Source: Saussurea involucrata
Taxonomy: Eukaryota > Streptophyta > Magnoliopsida > Asterales > Asteraceae
DNA: 64,000 nt
Reading direction: 5' to 3'
NCBI GenBank assembly: GCA_033807775.1
Contig: CM066324.1
Location: forward strand, 129,881,501-129,945,500
Shown here: positions 21,087 to 32,689 of the stretch, in pieces
How the letters are laid out: each line of letters opens with the position of its first letter
Numbering within the stretch: the stretch's first letter is position 1
Translations under genes and position numbers: made by a program
Notes under the pieces: generated by a model
Seen by the model: only the letters and a program-made list of their open reading frames with translations
Databases searched by the model: none
What the model was told of the DNA's origin: nothing

Positions 21087-22674
21087 TGTAATACCCCGGA
21101 AAAGTTCGTTAGTGAAATCCTAGTTCCGTTAAATTTAGTTAACTTTAAAGTTACTATTTTGGGTAAGTTGAGATGATTTAGTAAGTTAAAGGTGTTTTGG
21201 TTATTATGGAATAGTTTAGGGTCTAAAATGGTAATTAGAGTGGATGATATCTGAATTAGATATCCAGGTGTCTTCATTTCAGAAAACTCAGATTAGTAAG
21301 TGTGTGTGTGTGTATTGGGAGCAAAAAGAAGAAGAAAAGAGAAAGAAGGGTAAAGGACCAAATTGAAGTTATTGAAGCTGATTAAGGTATGTTTCTAGTA
21401 CAAATTATGTTTATAATGGTTAGTAGGAAGTATCTATCGGAGTAGAAACATCACAAACACATCTGAGGTTGATTCTGTCGATTTCTGGGCAAAAATGGAG
21501 TAAACCGATAGAGGTGTCCGGATAAGTTGAAGGTATCCGGGTAGTTTCTTGGGTGGTGTCCGGGTAGTTTATTGATAGTGTCCGGATGATTTGTTTGAGA
21601 GTTTCCGGGTGATTTAGAGTCCGGATGGCGTCCGGATTCCTTGTGTTGTCCGGATAAGTCGTGTTGTCCGGATTAGTCTTGCTGTCCGGATTACTGAGGT
21701 TGTCCGGAAAAGTCATGTTGTCCGGGTTGTTTGGGTTGTCCGGATAACTTGGCTGTTTGGGTAATTTTGAGGATAAAAGTTATGTAGATGTATCTAGAGT
21801 CCATAACCTGCTAGTAAGTCTTATACATGAGTTGGTAAGGAGATATTTGTATGTAAATGGTTTCAGATTCTGAGGTATTTGGATAAAGGAACGGATAGCT
21901 CGGAGAAAGGCTTGGAAGCGTATTTTAAGCATTCAAGGTGAGTTTTACTTTAAAAGTATTTTCAACTGGAATACATACGTATGGTTTGGGAATGTGATAA
22001 TTAGTGATTAATGTGCTTATATGTATGGTGTACGTGATTGATAATATATTGAGATATATGTTGTGTTTATATTGCACGAAACGAGTATAGGTGAGCCGAA
22101 TTATTGTTCGGCGGGGCTGTATGGAAATACAGCGGGGCTGCATGAAATTGTAGTGGAGCTGTAGGTAATTGCAGCGGGGCTGTATGTAATTACAGTGGAG
22201 TCGACTGTATTGTACAGTGACGATGATTAGTTGGCTTGCTACCGACTAATGTGGCCAGGGGAAAGAAGATGAGATGAGGAGAGATACATGGTGCACGAGT
22301 CCTAATGTGGTATTTATATACGTGTGGTATATGCGTGCTTTTACGAAAGGTTTTATGTAAACTATTTTGATACAAAGTATTATGTGAAAATAGTTTTATA
22401 TTGATTTTGGAAAAGACCGGGATTAACTCACTAGACCCGTTTGGTCTAACCCTCATTTTGTTTTCAAAATTATGTTTTCCAGGTTAAGGATCGGCAGGAG
22501 AGGATGAAGTGTAGGAAGCTTTTTGATGGATGTTGATTAGGAAGCTTTTATATATTTTGTAATGTCAAGACTATTGAGACCGTACTTGGTTTGTGATGTA
22601 TCTTTTATTATGAATGTAATGAAGTTATGCAATGTATGTTATTTGTTGTATGTTTGGGAAACCGGGTTGTTACA
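21087..22674 (+). repeat. 5' LTR of gag-only element
   Basis: 1588 bp, TG...CA termini. It contains a cluster of about 14 TCCGG motifs at 21535-21745 spaced roughly 12-24 bp. A second array at 22105-22220 has units such as CTGTATGGAAATACAG, each a small hairpin. A TGTGTGTG tract lies near 21301-21314. Confidence 0.95.
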
Positions 22675-22676
22675 AA

Positions 22677-22690
22677 TGGTATCAGAGCCC
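22677..22690 (+). promoter_or_regulatory. Primer binding site (tRNA-Met type)
   Basis: TGGTATCAGAGCCC starts two bases after the 5' LTR and matches the usual initiator tRNA-Met primer binding site of plant LTR retrotransposons. Confidence 0.9.
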
Positions 22691-22935
22691 TAGTTTAAGA
22701 GATTTAGGTATTTGGATTTATACCTAGACTTAAACTGCATGTGAAGTAGGATGTCCTTATTATTTTAGAACCTTGGGATGTTAAGTATAAAAAGGTAGAA
22801 GGAACATCATGTAAGGTATGTTCAAATTACACCTGGCCAGTGTAAGCGTGAACTTACAAGTACATGTTGAACCGGAATATCTTGTTATATGGGGTATGTG
22901 CTTACGTGTATGTTAACCTTGTTTAAATCTACAGA

Positions 22936-24207
22936 ATGGCAAGCGGAACACGAAATTCGAATCGAGGAGGAGGAAGAAATCCGAATAGAACTAATCCGCC
23001 AATAAGAACTGGGGGCAGAGTCGGAGGTAGAACTGGGGGTAGGACTGGAGGCCGAACTGGAGGCAGAACTCAGCAACAAGATACAGAGTTCGTTACGAGA
23101 GGTGATTTAATGGCAGAAATGGGAAGGCTACAAGCCAGTATTCAGGCAATGTTTGATCAGAATCGTCACGGTGAAGCTGAAACACCGGATCCTGAAACGG
23201 AAGCTGAAATGCCAATTACACCAACTGTTGTACAGGTGCCAAGGAGGTGCGACTACAAAATGTTCTTAAGCTGTAGACCTCCGACCTACTCTGGAGACAG
23301 GGATCCCGTGAATGCGATGAAATGGTTGAAGGAAATAGAAGCTATCTTTAAGACGAGCAAGTGCGCCGAAGAAGATAAAGTATTATATGGAGCAGCAATG
23401 TTAAAGGGGGATGCATTATACTGGTGGGAAGCTCATATTCATTCTGAAGGATCTGATATATACTCCACTTTCTCTTGGAAGGAATTCGTTATAGCATATA
23501 AGAAACAGTTTTGTTCCCAAGCCGCAGTTAAACAATTGGAAGGAGAGTTTATGAATTTGAGGCAAGGAAATTTATCAGTTAGGGACTATACTGCCCGTTT
23601 TCTGGAAAAGTCACGTTTCGCAGAATACTATGAGGCCACAGAGGCAATGAAGACAGAAAGGTTTATTTTCGGGTTAAATTCGGAAGTCAGAAAGTTAGTG
23701 ACTGCAGCAGGACCTGATAACTTCTCAACCGCAGTAAATGTCGCAGAAAATGTAGAACGAGATATTAAGAGAGATGCAAATGATAAGAGTGCTGGGAAAA
23801 GAAAATCGGAAGAGATGACACATGATTCAACGGAATACGAAATTCAGAGGTTCGATAGTCGCCTACCTTTTAGACCAAATGAAAAACTATGTCCAAAATG
23901 CAACCGCGTACATCAAGGAAATTGTTATGTTGATCCTAGAAGTTGTTACAAATGTGGAAGGGCTGGACACGTCGCTAAGAATTGTCGTGCAAATCGATTT
24001 TGTTTCGTTTGCAATTCCCCTGATCATATTCAGTCAGACTGTCCACAAAGGAAAATACAACAGGGTAGTACGACGGGGAAACCAATAAGTATCAGGACGG
24101 GAGAGATACAAGGGTCTGAGGAACCGAAAGCAAAGGGAAGAGTATTCCAAATGACAACGCAAGATGAGGAGGAAATTCCGGATGAGGTTACAGGTATATT
24201 GTTATAA
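22936..24207 (+). CDS. Retrotransposon Gag, intact
   Basis: 423 codons from ATG 22936 (ACAGAATGGC context). The N-terminus is Arg/Gly-rich with repeated GGRTGGRTGG, suggesting nucleic acid binding. A Retrotrans_gag capsid domain follows (YSGDRDPVNAMKWLKEIEAI, MLKGDALYWWEAH, FCSQAAVKQLEGEFMNLRQG; about residues 105-260). Two CCHC knuckles lie near the C-terminus: C337-C340-H345-C350 (CYKCGRAGHVAKNC) and C356-C359-H364-C369 (CFVCNSPDHIQSDC). After the stop at 24205-24207, a shifted frame reads a protease start in which the catalytic triad Asp-Ser-Gly appears as Asp-Phe-Gly, and then coding ends. Pol was therefore removed just inside protease. The Gag itself has no lesion. Confidence 0.92.
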   Translation: MASGTRNSNRGGGRNPNRTNPPIRTGGRVGGRTGGRTGGRTGGRTQQQDTEFVTRGDLMAEMGRLQASIQAMFDQNRHGEAETPDPETEAEMPITPTVVQVPRRCDYKMFLSCRPPTYSGDRDPVNAMKWLKEIEAIFKTSKCAEEDKVLYGAAMLKGDALYWWEAHIHSEGSDIYSTFSWKEFVIAYKKQFCSQAAVKQLEGEFMNLRQGNLSVRDYTARFLEKSRFAEYYEATEAMKTERFIFGLNSEVRKLVTAAGPDNFSTAVNVAENVERDIKRDANDKSAGKRKSEEMTHDSTEYEIQRFDSRLPFRPNEKLCPKCNRVHQGNCYVDPRSCYKCGRAGHVAKNCRANRFCFVCNSPDHIQSDCPQRKIQQGSTTGKPISIRTGEIQGSEEPKAKGRVFQMTTQDEEEIPDEVTGILL

Positions 24208-24426
24208 ATTCTATACGTGCTAAGGTGTTATCTGACTTCGGTGCGAAGTGGTTCTTGGTATTTCTGTGCTTATATTGCTGATCTGTGTTAGAGACATAGG
24301 TGGGTGCGGGGTGGCTATTCATTTAGTTCCTATGGTTTTGATGCAGTTTGAAGCAGTAGTGATAAGTATTCGTTACCTTTTTGCTTAACCGAATTCCGGG
24401 ACAGAATTCTTTTAAGGGGGAGATAA
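24208..24426 (+). other. Protease stub, non-coding tail and polypurine tract
   Basis: The first bases retain homology to a Ty3/gypsy protease start; the rest is non-coding. TTTTAAGGGGGAGATAA immediately before the 3' LTR (about 24409-24426) is the polypurine tract. Confidence 0.85.
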
Positions 24427-26014
24427 TGTAATACCCCGGAAAAGTTCGTTAGTGAAATCCTAGTTCCGTTAAATTTAGTTAACTTTAAAGTTACTATTTT
24501 GGGTAAGTTGAGATGATTTAGTAAGTTAAGGGTGTTTTGGTTATTATGGAATAGTTTAGGGTCTAAAATGGTAATTAGAGTGGATGATATCTGAATTAGA
24601 TATCCAGGTGTCTTCATTTTAGAAAACTCAGATTAGTAAGTGTGTGTGTGTGTATTGGGAGCAAAAAGAAGAAGAAAAGAGAAAGAAGGGTAAAGGACCA
24701 AATTGAAGTTATTGAAGCTGATTAAGGTATGTTTCTAGTACAAATTATGTTTATAATGGTTAGTAGGAAGTATCTATCGGAGTAGAAACATCACAAACAC
24801 ATCTGAGGTTGATTCTGTCGATTTCTGGGCAAAAATGGAGTAAACCGATAGAGGTGTCCGGATAAGTTGAAGGTATCCGGGTAGTTTCTTGGGTGGTGTC
24901 CGGGTAGTTTATTGATAGTGTCCGGATGATTTGTTTGAGAGTTTCCGGGTGATTTAGAGTCCGGATGGCGTCCGGATTCCTTGTGTTGTCCGGATAAGTC
25001 GTGTTGTCCGGATTAGTCTTGCTGTCCGGATTACTGAGGTTGTCCGGAAAAGTCATGTTGTCCGGGTTGTTTGGGTTGTCCGGATAACTTGGCTGTTTGG
25101 GTAATTTTGAGGATAAAAGTTATGTAGATGTATCTAGAGTCCATAACCTGCTAGTAAGTCTTATACATGAGTTGGTAAGGAGATATTTGTATGTAAATGG
25201 TTTCAGATTCTGAGGTATTTGGATAAAGGAACGGATAGCTCGGAGAAAGGCTTGGAAGCGTATTTTAAGCATTCAAGGTGAGTTTTACTTTAAAAGTATT
25301 TTCAACTGGAATACATACGTATGGTTTGGGAATGTGATAATTAGTGATTAATGTGCTTGTATGTATGGTGTACGTGATTGATAATATATTGAGATATATG
25401 TTGTGTTTATATTGCACGAAACGAGTATAGGTGAGCCGAATTATTGTTCGGCGGGGCTGTGTGGAAATACAGCGGGGCTGCATGAAATTGCAGTGGAGCT
25501 GTAGGTAATTGCAGCGGGGTTGTATGTAATTACAGTGGAGTCGACTGTATTGTACAGTGACGATGATTAGTTGGCTTGCTACCGACTAATGTGGCCAGGG
25601 GAAAGAAGATGAGATGAGGAGAGATACATGGTGCACGAGTCCTAATGTGGTATTTATATACGTGTGGTATATGCGTGCTTTTACGAAAGGTTTTATGTAA
25701 ACTATTTTGATATAAAGTATTATGTGAAAATAGTTTTATATTGATTTTGGAAAAGACCGGGATTAACTCACTAGACCCGTTTGGTCTAACCCTCATTTTG
25801 TTTTCAAAAATATGTTTTCCAGGTTAAGGATCGGCAGGAGAGGATGAAGTGTAGGAAGCTTTTTGATGGATGTTGATTAGGAAGCTTTTATATATTTTGT
25901 AATGTCAAGACTATTGAGACCGTACTTGGTTTGTGATGTATCTTTTATTATGAATGTAATGAAGTTATGCAATGTATGTTATTTGTTGTATGTTTGGGAA
26001 ACCGGGTTGTTACA
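24427..26014 (+). repeat. 3' LTR of gag-only element
   Basis: Same length as the 5' LTR. By eye it differs at about eight single positions, for example in the hairpin array near 25461-25520. It carries the same TCCGG cluster (about 24855-25085). Confidence 0.95.
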
Positions 26015-27378
26015 GAAAGGCACCAATCTTGACATGATAAGAGCTAGCACCTCCACCCGAGTCAATCTCCCGGTGGATAAACGACCATGCGTGGGTCTCT
26101 TTATTACTTTTGAAGGTCGGATAAAATGGCTCCAATTTAAATTCGAAAGACTTCCTCTTATTTGTTTTAGATGCGGTGTTTGGGGTCACGATAAGCAAGA
26201 TTGCTCTAACAAACTCGTGGATATTCATGACCCGGAAGATCCGGAAAAGAAACTCATGCAACTTTATGGTCCTTGGCTTAGTGGTAATTATGTGGGAGAT
26301 TGCTTTACACCACTCCATGCCAAAGATGAATGGAAAGTCGATGAACTCAAGTCTGAAAGGAAAAACTCAAAGCTCATAGAAGAAGCCGATTCCCCCACCG
26401 GCGGAGTCATCTCCGACGACTTACCCCAACCACCGTCTTCCTCTTCCAACAAGGTAAATTCTCTCTCATTGATGGAACAAGACAAAAGTAAAATCACCTT
26501 TTACTTTGAAAAATCAACCCACCCCAAAAAGAGTACTCATTACCCTCCTAGCTACAAAACAAACTCTATAACCTAAAAAGCTAGCATGGAACCTTCCCTT
26601 TCTATCACTAGTACGGTTGACCATATTGATAAAAGGAAAATAGATGAGTTTGAAAGTCAAAAAAATCGTGAGGACCTGGATGCAGCAGACAAAAGACTTC
26701 AAAAGGACAAAAGTGAATTGACATTCCCACCATCTTGCATTATGATGGGTCCTGACAAAAGAAAAATCCCCTTACACACTCCACCACCTTTGTACAACTC
26801 ACATCCCACATGCACTTCTACCCCACCCTCACTTGTAACTAGTCAACAATGTGGTCCCCCCTCACCTTCCCATTACCCACCATACCATAACTCAACCCAT
26901 GCAAACCAACATTCACAAACCCGTACTAATAGTATGAATAATAACCAAGTATCCCAAACTGTCACTAAAAGCCTCATGCAAACCCCTACTATCACTAAAA
27001 GTCCCATGCAAAATGCACCACTTATACCCACACTACCCAAACCGTCGCTAGTACTCCCATGCAAACCCATGATAATCAAAGTGCCTACTCCCAAAATCTC
27101 CTTGCTATCCCCAATAATACCATGCAAACTCACGAACACCCACAACCTCACACCTTCGATATTGGAACCTCGGATTTAAAGGCTACCCCACCCAACAGAA
27201 AACGTATCTCGCTCAAAGAGAAGGCCCAAAAGTTTAATGGAAAGAAACCACGTGCAGATTTAAGAGACAACGAGAGCAACGATGATAAAGTCGAGGGAAC
27301 CACCACCTTCTCGGAAGAGTCTCATTCGCAACAGAATCTACCAGAGGCGGGACTTGCATCGTAAGCACGCCTACACCA

Positions 27379-30300
27379 ATGATCATCATCAGTTGGAACT
27401 GCAGAGGTCTCGCCAACCCTCGGGCAGTTCCGGTCCTAAGGGAGCTCATTCGCAACTCCCGCCCTGATGTTCTCTTTTTGTATGAAACCCTTGTTTCCCA
27501 AGTGAAAGCTTCTAGTCTTAAAACCCGGTTGGGATTTGATTGCTGTTTTGCTATCGGTTGTAATGGCCACAGTGGTGGTATTTGTGTTTACTGGAATGAA
27601 AAATGTCGACTTTCTCTTTTGTCTTACTCGCAAAATCACATTGACTTGAATATTGGCGATGATGTTAATGCACCTAGGAGGATCACCGGGTTCTATGGAT
27701 ATCCCGAACGAAACCGATGTAGAGATTCTTGGAATCTTCTACGTTCTCTAGCGGACCTTTCCAACCGCCCTTGGGTGGTCATTGGTGATTTTAACGACCT
27801 CATTTCCCAACACGAAAAAAGAGGCCTCATCGAACACCCGGAATGGTGCATTCAAGGTTTTCATGACACCCTTTCGGATTGTAATCTAATGGATCTTCCC
27901 ATGCATGGTTTCCTCTTCACTTGGTGTCGTCACAAAGGCAAACCCAATGAGATATCCAAACGTCTCGATCGGGCGGTCGGAAACCATCAATGGCTAAATC
28001 TATTTCCAGATTTTCGTGTCAATAATCTCGTTTTTCCTATTTCGGATCACTCTCCGATTAGCCTTCATACTCAGGTTTGTGCCTATACCCCCCCATTTAA
28101 ATTGTTCCGATTTGAAAATAAATGGTTACAGGAAATTGATTTCGACCGGGTCTTTTTAAACGCTTGGAATGGGCACGGTGATATCGATTTCCTCGCAAAA
28201 CTCTCTAAGACGGCGAAGGTCTTGAATAAGTGGGGAAGGAATCTAAACGCTTCTTTCAAGATTGAAATCAAAGAAGCTTATGCCAAGTTAGACGCCCTTC
28301 GGCACTCTAGGGACCAAAGCGCATCAGCGGCTTTTGAAGAAGAAAGAACCCGGATCTTAACCACCCTTCTCAAAGAAGAGGACCATTGGCGCCAAAGAGC
28401 CAAAGCTCATTGGCTTAAGGAAGGGGACCGAAATACAAAATTTTTTCACGCATTCGCAAATGGGCGTAGAAAAACGAATCGTATTCTCAATCTAAAAAAT
28501 GATCATGGCGTGTGGATTAACGATCACTTAGAAATGTGCAACCTTGTCTCCGATCACTTCAATCGTACCTTTTCGATGAGCACCGGTAACCCGGAAAGAA
28601 TTACTAATCTTGTCAAGAATAAACTCTCGGCCAACGACTTATCTTATCTTGACGTCCCTTTTGTTAGGGATGATTTTAAGCGCGCTCTCTTCCAAATGCA
28701 CCCGGATAAATCCCCGGGTCCGGACTGTTTCAATCCTCGATTCTTCCAAAAGAAATGGGATATCCTTGGTGATGAGATTTTCAAAGCCGGAATCTCTTGG
28801 CTTAATAATGATCATTACCGACGGGCATCAACGACACAATCATCACTCTCATTCCTAAGTGTGAGACTCCTTCGTCTGTCAAAGATTATAGACCCATCGC
28901 TCTATGCAATGTCATTATGCAAATTATAACCAAGGTCTTGGCTAATCGGATCAAACCGCTACTCCCTTCTCTCATCTCGACCAACCAAACAGCTTTTGTT
29001 AAAGATCGCTTGATCACGGACAACATCATTGTTGCTTTTGAAATGATTCATTCCATGCACCGAAATACTCGCAAGAAAATGGGAGACGTGGCTCTCAAAA
29101 TCGACATTAGCAAGGCCTATGACCGTTTAAATTGGAATTTCTTGCGACGAATGCTTATGGGCTTGGGTTTCTCCTCCCGATGGGTTAACATGATTATGAT
29201 GTGTGTCGAATCCGTTAAATATTTTGTGAAGTTCAATAACGACTTGGTCGGGCCCATCCATCCGAAAAGAGGCATTCGCCAAGGAAACCCGCTCTCCCCT
29301 TACCTTTTCATCATATGCATGGAAGGTCTCTCGACCCTCTTGAACCACGAGGAGTTGGGTGGTCGCATCCATGGAAGTAAAGTGGCTAAGGGAGCTCCCT
29401 CGATATCTCACCTTTTTTTTTCCGATGACGCTTTCTTTTTTTGCAGGGCTACGATTGATGAAATCCGTCACCTCAAAACTATTCTCACGACTTACGAAGA
29501 AGTGTCGGGTCAAGCCATAAATTACTCCAAATCGGGTATCATGGGTAGTAGCAATTTGGCCCCCGGCTTAATGCATGGTTTCTCCCAAATTCTTGGGATC
29601 CATAATCCCATAAACACGGGGCGTTACTTGGGTCTTCCTTCCTTAGTGGGATCCATAATCCATAATCTCAATAATCTTGGGATCCTCCTTTCTTGGGATC
29701 CATAATCCATAATCTCAAAGAAATTCATCTTTCGTCATATCCGTGATAAACTTTGGGCCAAGCTTCAAAAGTGGAGCAAAAAACCCATCTCTTCCGCCGG
29801 TAAATCCACTCTTATTAAAGCGGTTGCCCAAGCCATCCCGGTCTACTACATGAACGTTTTTCTCATTCCGAGTTCTATCACCCAAAGTCTCGAAAAAATG
29901 ATCAACTCCTTTTGGTGGGGTCGAAAAAACGATGGGCTTCGCAATATTAATTGGCTTTCTTGGGAGAAGCTTTGCATTCCTCTAAAGTTTGGTGGTCTCG
30001 GCTTCCGAGACTTTACCGCTTTCAACCTTGCAATGCTCGAAAAACAAGGTTGGAGACCCATCTCTAATCCGTCTTCCCTTGCTAGTCGTATCCTTAAAGC
30101 TAAATATTACCCACGCGGAGACTTTTTGTCGGCTCATTTGGGAAACTCGCCAAGCTTTATTTGGAGGAGCATTTGGCACTCCCAACTTGTTCTCCAAGCG
30201 GGTCTCCGATGGAAAATTGGAGATGGGCATTCAATCAATGTGTGGAACGACCCTTGGATTCGCGACGATAACCGCTTTACAATTGAAACGACAATTGACC

Positions 30301-31576
30301 ATTCGCGACCCAACATGACCGTAAACGAATTATTAGACCCGTCTTCTAGCAATTGGAACATGGACCTCCTACGACAAATTTTCTCTCAAAAGGATTGTTC
30401 TCGGATTCTTCAACTCCCCCCACCTTCCGATACTCGGGTTGACAAGCTCATTTGGCATTGGTCCAACGACGGAATTTATTCCGTCAAGTCTAGCTATCGC
30501 GTTATCATGGAAAAAATTGCTCCGACCACACATCTTTTCGTGACGGGAGATTAGATGAAACTTTGGAACGCTAACATCCCGGACAAAGTAAAATTCTTTG
30601 CTTGGCGGGCACTTAGAAACACGTTACCGACCCGTTGTGTGCTACAATCAAGAGGAACCCGGATCTCTCCTATTTGTCCTCTTTGCAATTGCAATGAGGA
30701 AAATGTTTGGCACGCCGTCATCGGTTGCCCCACGGTTCGACCCATTTGGTATGAAGCGGGTCTCTTAAACAATATCGATGAATTATCTTTGACGTCTAAC
30801 TCCTTTCATGAGTTATTCTTCAATTTCATCAAGACCCATCCCGGCCATTCGAAGGATTTTTTCATCATGATTTTATGGAGTACTTGGTACCGTCGGAATG
30901 ACGTTCTTTGGAACAACGGTGCTTGTGACCCTTCCCCGGTTGTTAGGCGCGCCACCCATACCTTGGCTAATTGGGTCACGTCCAAAAATATCTCAATGCA
31001 AGCCATGACCTCTCCCGAGACCCCATATTCGACCGCTTGGCACCCCCTAGACTAGGCTTTATAAAATGTAATGTGGATGCCGCAATTTTTGAGTCCAACT
31101 CTAAAGCGGGGCTTGGCGCCGTCCTCCGCGACAACAATGGCTCTTTCGTTTCGGCAAAAGCCTCCCCTCTTAATTGTCTTCCCACAGTTAGAGAATGCGA
31201 GGCGATGGCCATCCGGGATGCTCTCCTTTGGATTTCCAATCGCCAAGATCCCAAAGTCATCATCGAATCGGACGCTAAAGTGGTTGTAGACGCCATCTAT
31301 GACCCTTACACCGACAACTCGGAATTCGGAGATATCATCAAAGACATTAGACTCATTCTCAACTCCAAGGAGCACATCTCCGTCCATGCGATAAATCGCC
31401 ATGCCAACGAAACGGCTCATATTACGGCTAGGCACGCTTGTAACTTAGATTCTAGTATTACTTTTGATAGCATGCCCTCTTTTCTTGAATCTTGTATTAA
31501 CAATGTTTGTAACAACCATATTATCAATGATATGAATGTGGCTCGCTCGGGTGATGGCATTGCCGAAGCCCGATAG
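27379..31576 (+). pseudogene. LINE-2 ORF2: endonuclease, reverse transcriptase, RNase H
   Basis: ATG 27379 opens MIIISWNCRGLANPRAVPVL (endonuclease; WVVIGDFNDL, FPISDHSPISL). Reverse transcriptase follows (HPDKSPGPDCFNPRFFQ, AFVKDRLITDNIIVAFEM, KIDISKAYDRLNW, GIRQGNPLSPYLFIICMEGL, catalytic FSDDAFFF). Next is a zf-RVT domain (LWNANIPDKVKFFAWRALRN, CPLCNCNEENVWHAVIGC). Last is an RNase H domain from about 31060 (GFIKCNVDAAIF, GLGAVLRDNNG, ECEAMAIRDAL, INRHANETAH). Lesions: a frameshift near 28820, a duplicated GGGATCCATAATCC segment with frame change at 29640-29720, TAG at 30552-30554, and a frameshift near 31035. The catalytic motif reads FSDD where LINE-1 has FADD. Confidence 0.92.
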
Positions 31577-31618
31577 GGTCCCATTTCTTTGGTTTCAAAA
31601 AAAAAAAGTCTATATAAC

Positions 31619-32311
31619 CCAGTCCATCCACATGCAAGATTCTTTCTTTTCCATACTTAGAAAACATACAAATATAACTCTGTAAATAAAGGATGTGATG
31701 AAGCTTTTCTTTAAAACAAAGCTTTTCTTTTTCTTTAAATCTTAAAAAAAACATTCCCTCAAGTGTCTAAATTATAATTTTAAGAGTAAATTACAAATTT
31801 CGTTCCTTGGTGAAATTTTGGATGAAGTCCTTTAAATAAAATAATTATGATTTGATTTTTGTTATGGATCATGTCCTTCTTCGTTTAAAATCTCTGTTAA
31901 CTTAAAAGATTTTCATTGTTGTTATGCCTTAAGGACCTATTTTGCCAATTTCTAAAACTCAAAAAACTTCCCTCACACTAATTAATCTCTTCCCAGATTA
32001 CCATGAACAAAAACAAACCCAGAAATCAAACCAAAAAAAAACCAGAAACCATTTCTAAAATCAAACAAAGATTCAACCTTAGAGAAAACAATTGAAGAAC
32101 AAAATCAACACAAACCTATTTTTTAAAAACAAAATAACAATACATCCCCATTTCTGATTAACAAAATCAACAACAAAGTCCATTTTTTCAACAACTAAAT
32201 CTAAACCAAACCCCTCTTTTAAAAACAAATCATCAACAAAAACTACTTTTTTTATAGGGAAAAGTCTAAAAAAACCCAATAGACTTTAGTCTTTGAAGTG
32301 ATTAAATTCTT
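31619..32311. other. Intergenic, nothing recognised
   Basis: AT-rich, with A-rich runs on the plus strand. No coding motif was seen. This sequence adjoined the 5' flank of LINE-1 before LINE-2 inserted. Confidence 0.5.
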
Positions 32312-32502
32312 GGACAATTTTTTGGAACAAAAAAGTCCTTAGACATTTCAAAAATTGTTAAATAAATCATTGGACTTTTGGAAACCTCTTAAATACATGC
32401 TCATTACAATTTTAAGGATGTTAACAGGTTTCCAAAAGTCTAATGGTTTATTTAACAAATTTTAGAATGTCTAAAGACTTATTTGTTCCAAAAAAATTGT
32501 TC
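32312..32502. mobile_element. Fold-back (palindromic) element
   Basis: GGACAATTTTTTGGAACAAA on the left pairs with TTGTTCCAAAAAAATTGTTC on the right, and TTAAATAAATCATTGGACTTTTGG pairs with the AAAGTCTAATGGTTTATTTA region (imperfect, read by eye). The arms cover almost the whole 190 bp with a short loop near 32395-32420. It is non-coding and MITE-like; no clear target duplication was found. Confidence 0.6.
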
Positions 32503-32689
32503 AATTTTTTTTTTCCGGGTTTAAGAATTGTTTTTGGCTATAAAAAGAAATAAATTCGAAAACATTTTTTTAGAAAAACATTACACTTCACATTCTTATA
32601 TATCAAAAAATACGTTTTTACAATTTACACCATTATAAAGTGTAAGTACTTACAATTTGTACCAGATTTAAAAAAAAATAAGGATCCAA

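Larger units (their letters stand above)
21087..26014 (+). mobile_element. Gag-only LTR retrotransposon (TR-GAG type), young
   Basis: GAAAG at 21082-21086 and 26015-26019 is the 5-bp target duplication. Two LTRs of equal length (1588 bp) begin TGTAATACCCCGG and end GGGTTGTTACA; by eye they differ at about eight positions. The internal region is only about 1.75 kb: primer binding site, one gag gene, a short tail and a polypurine tract. Protease, reverse transcriptase, RNase H and integrase are absent, so it must use enzymes from another element. Gag and primer binding site resemble Tekay-like Ty3/gypsy elements such as the one at 42858-51629. Confidence 0.95.
20554..27364 (+). pseudogene. LINE-2 ORF1 (DUF4283 plus zinc knuckle), interrupted
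   Basis: The start at 20554 (MATNQDTIDTLTTLTNKLHV) follows a CT-rich leader. DUF4283 motifs ISFLKSIFGRMWKFRGPWQV and DWVLQRIPWCFSGGFFIGTA are followed by the LTR element inserted at 21087-26014. ORF1 resumes at 26020 with LDMIRASTSTRVNLPVDKRP, then CFRCGVWGHDKQDC (CX2CX4HX4C) and LYGPWLSGNYVGDCFTP. A stop at about 26574 and later frame changes affect the low-complexity, proline-rich tail down to 27364. The insertion alone would abolish function. The LINE-1 homologue has the same domain order. Confidence 0.88.
20378..31606 (+). mobile_element. Full-length L1-type LINE (LINE-2), split by an LTR element
   Basis: AGTCTATATAAC occurs at 20366-20377 and again at 31607-31618, a 12-bp target duplication, and the right copy directly follows an A tract at 31597-31607. 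Without the nested insertion the LINE is about 6.3 kb, with a 5' UTR, ORF1, ORF2 and poly(A), so it is full length. It landed about 150 bp from the 5' end of LINE-1 in the opposite orientation. Several later lesions in ORF2 disable it. Confidence 0.92.
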
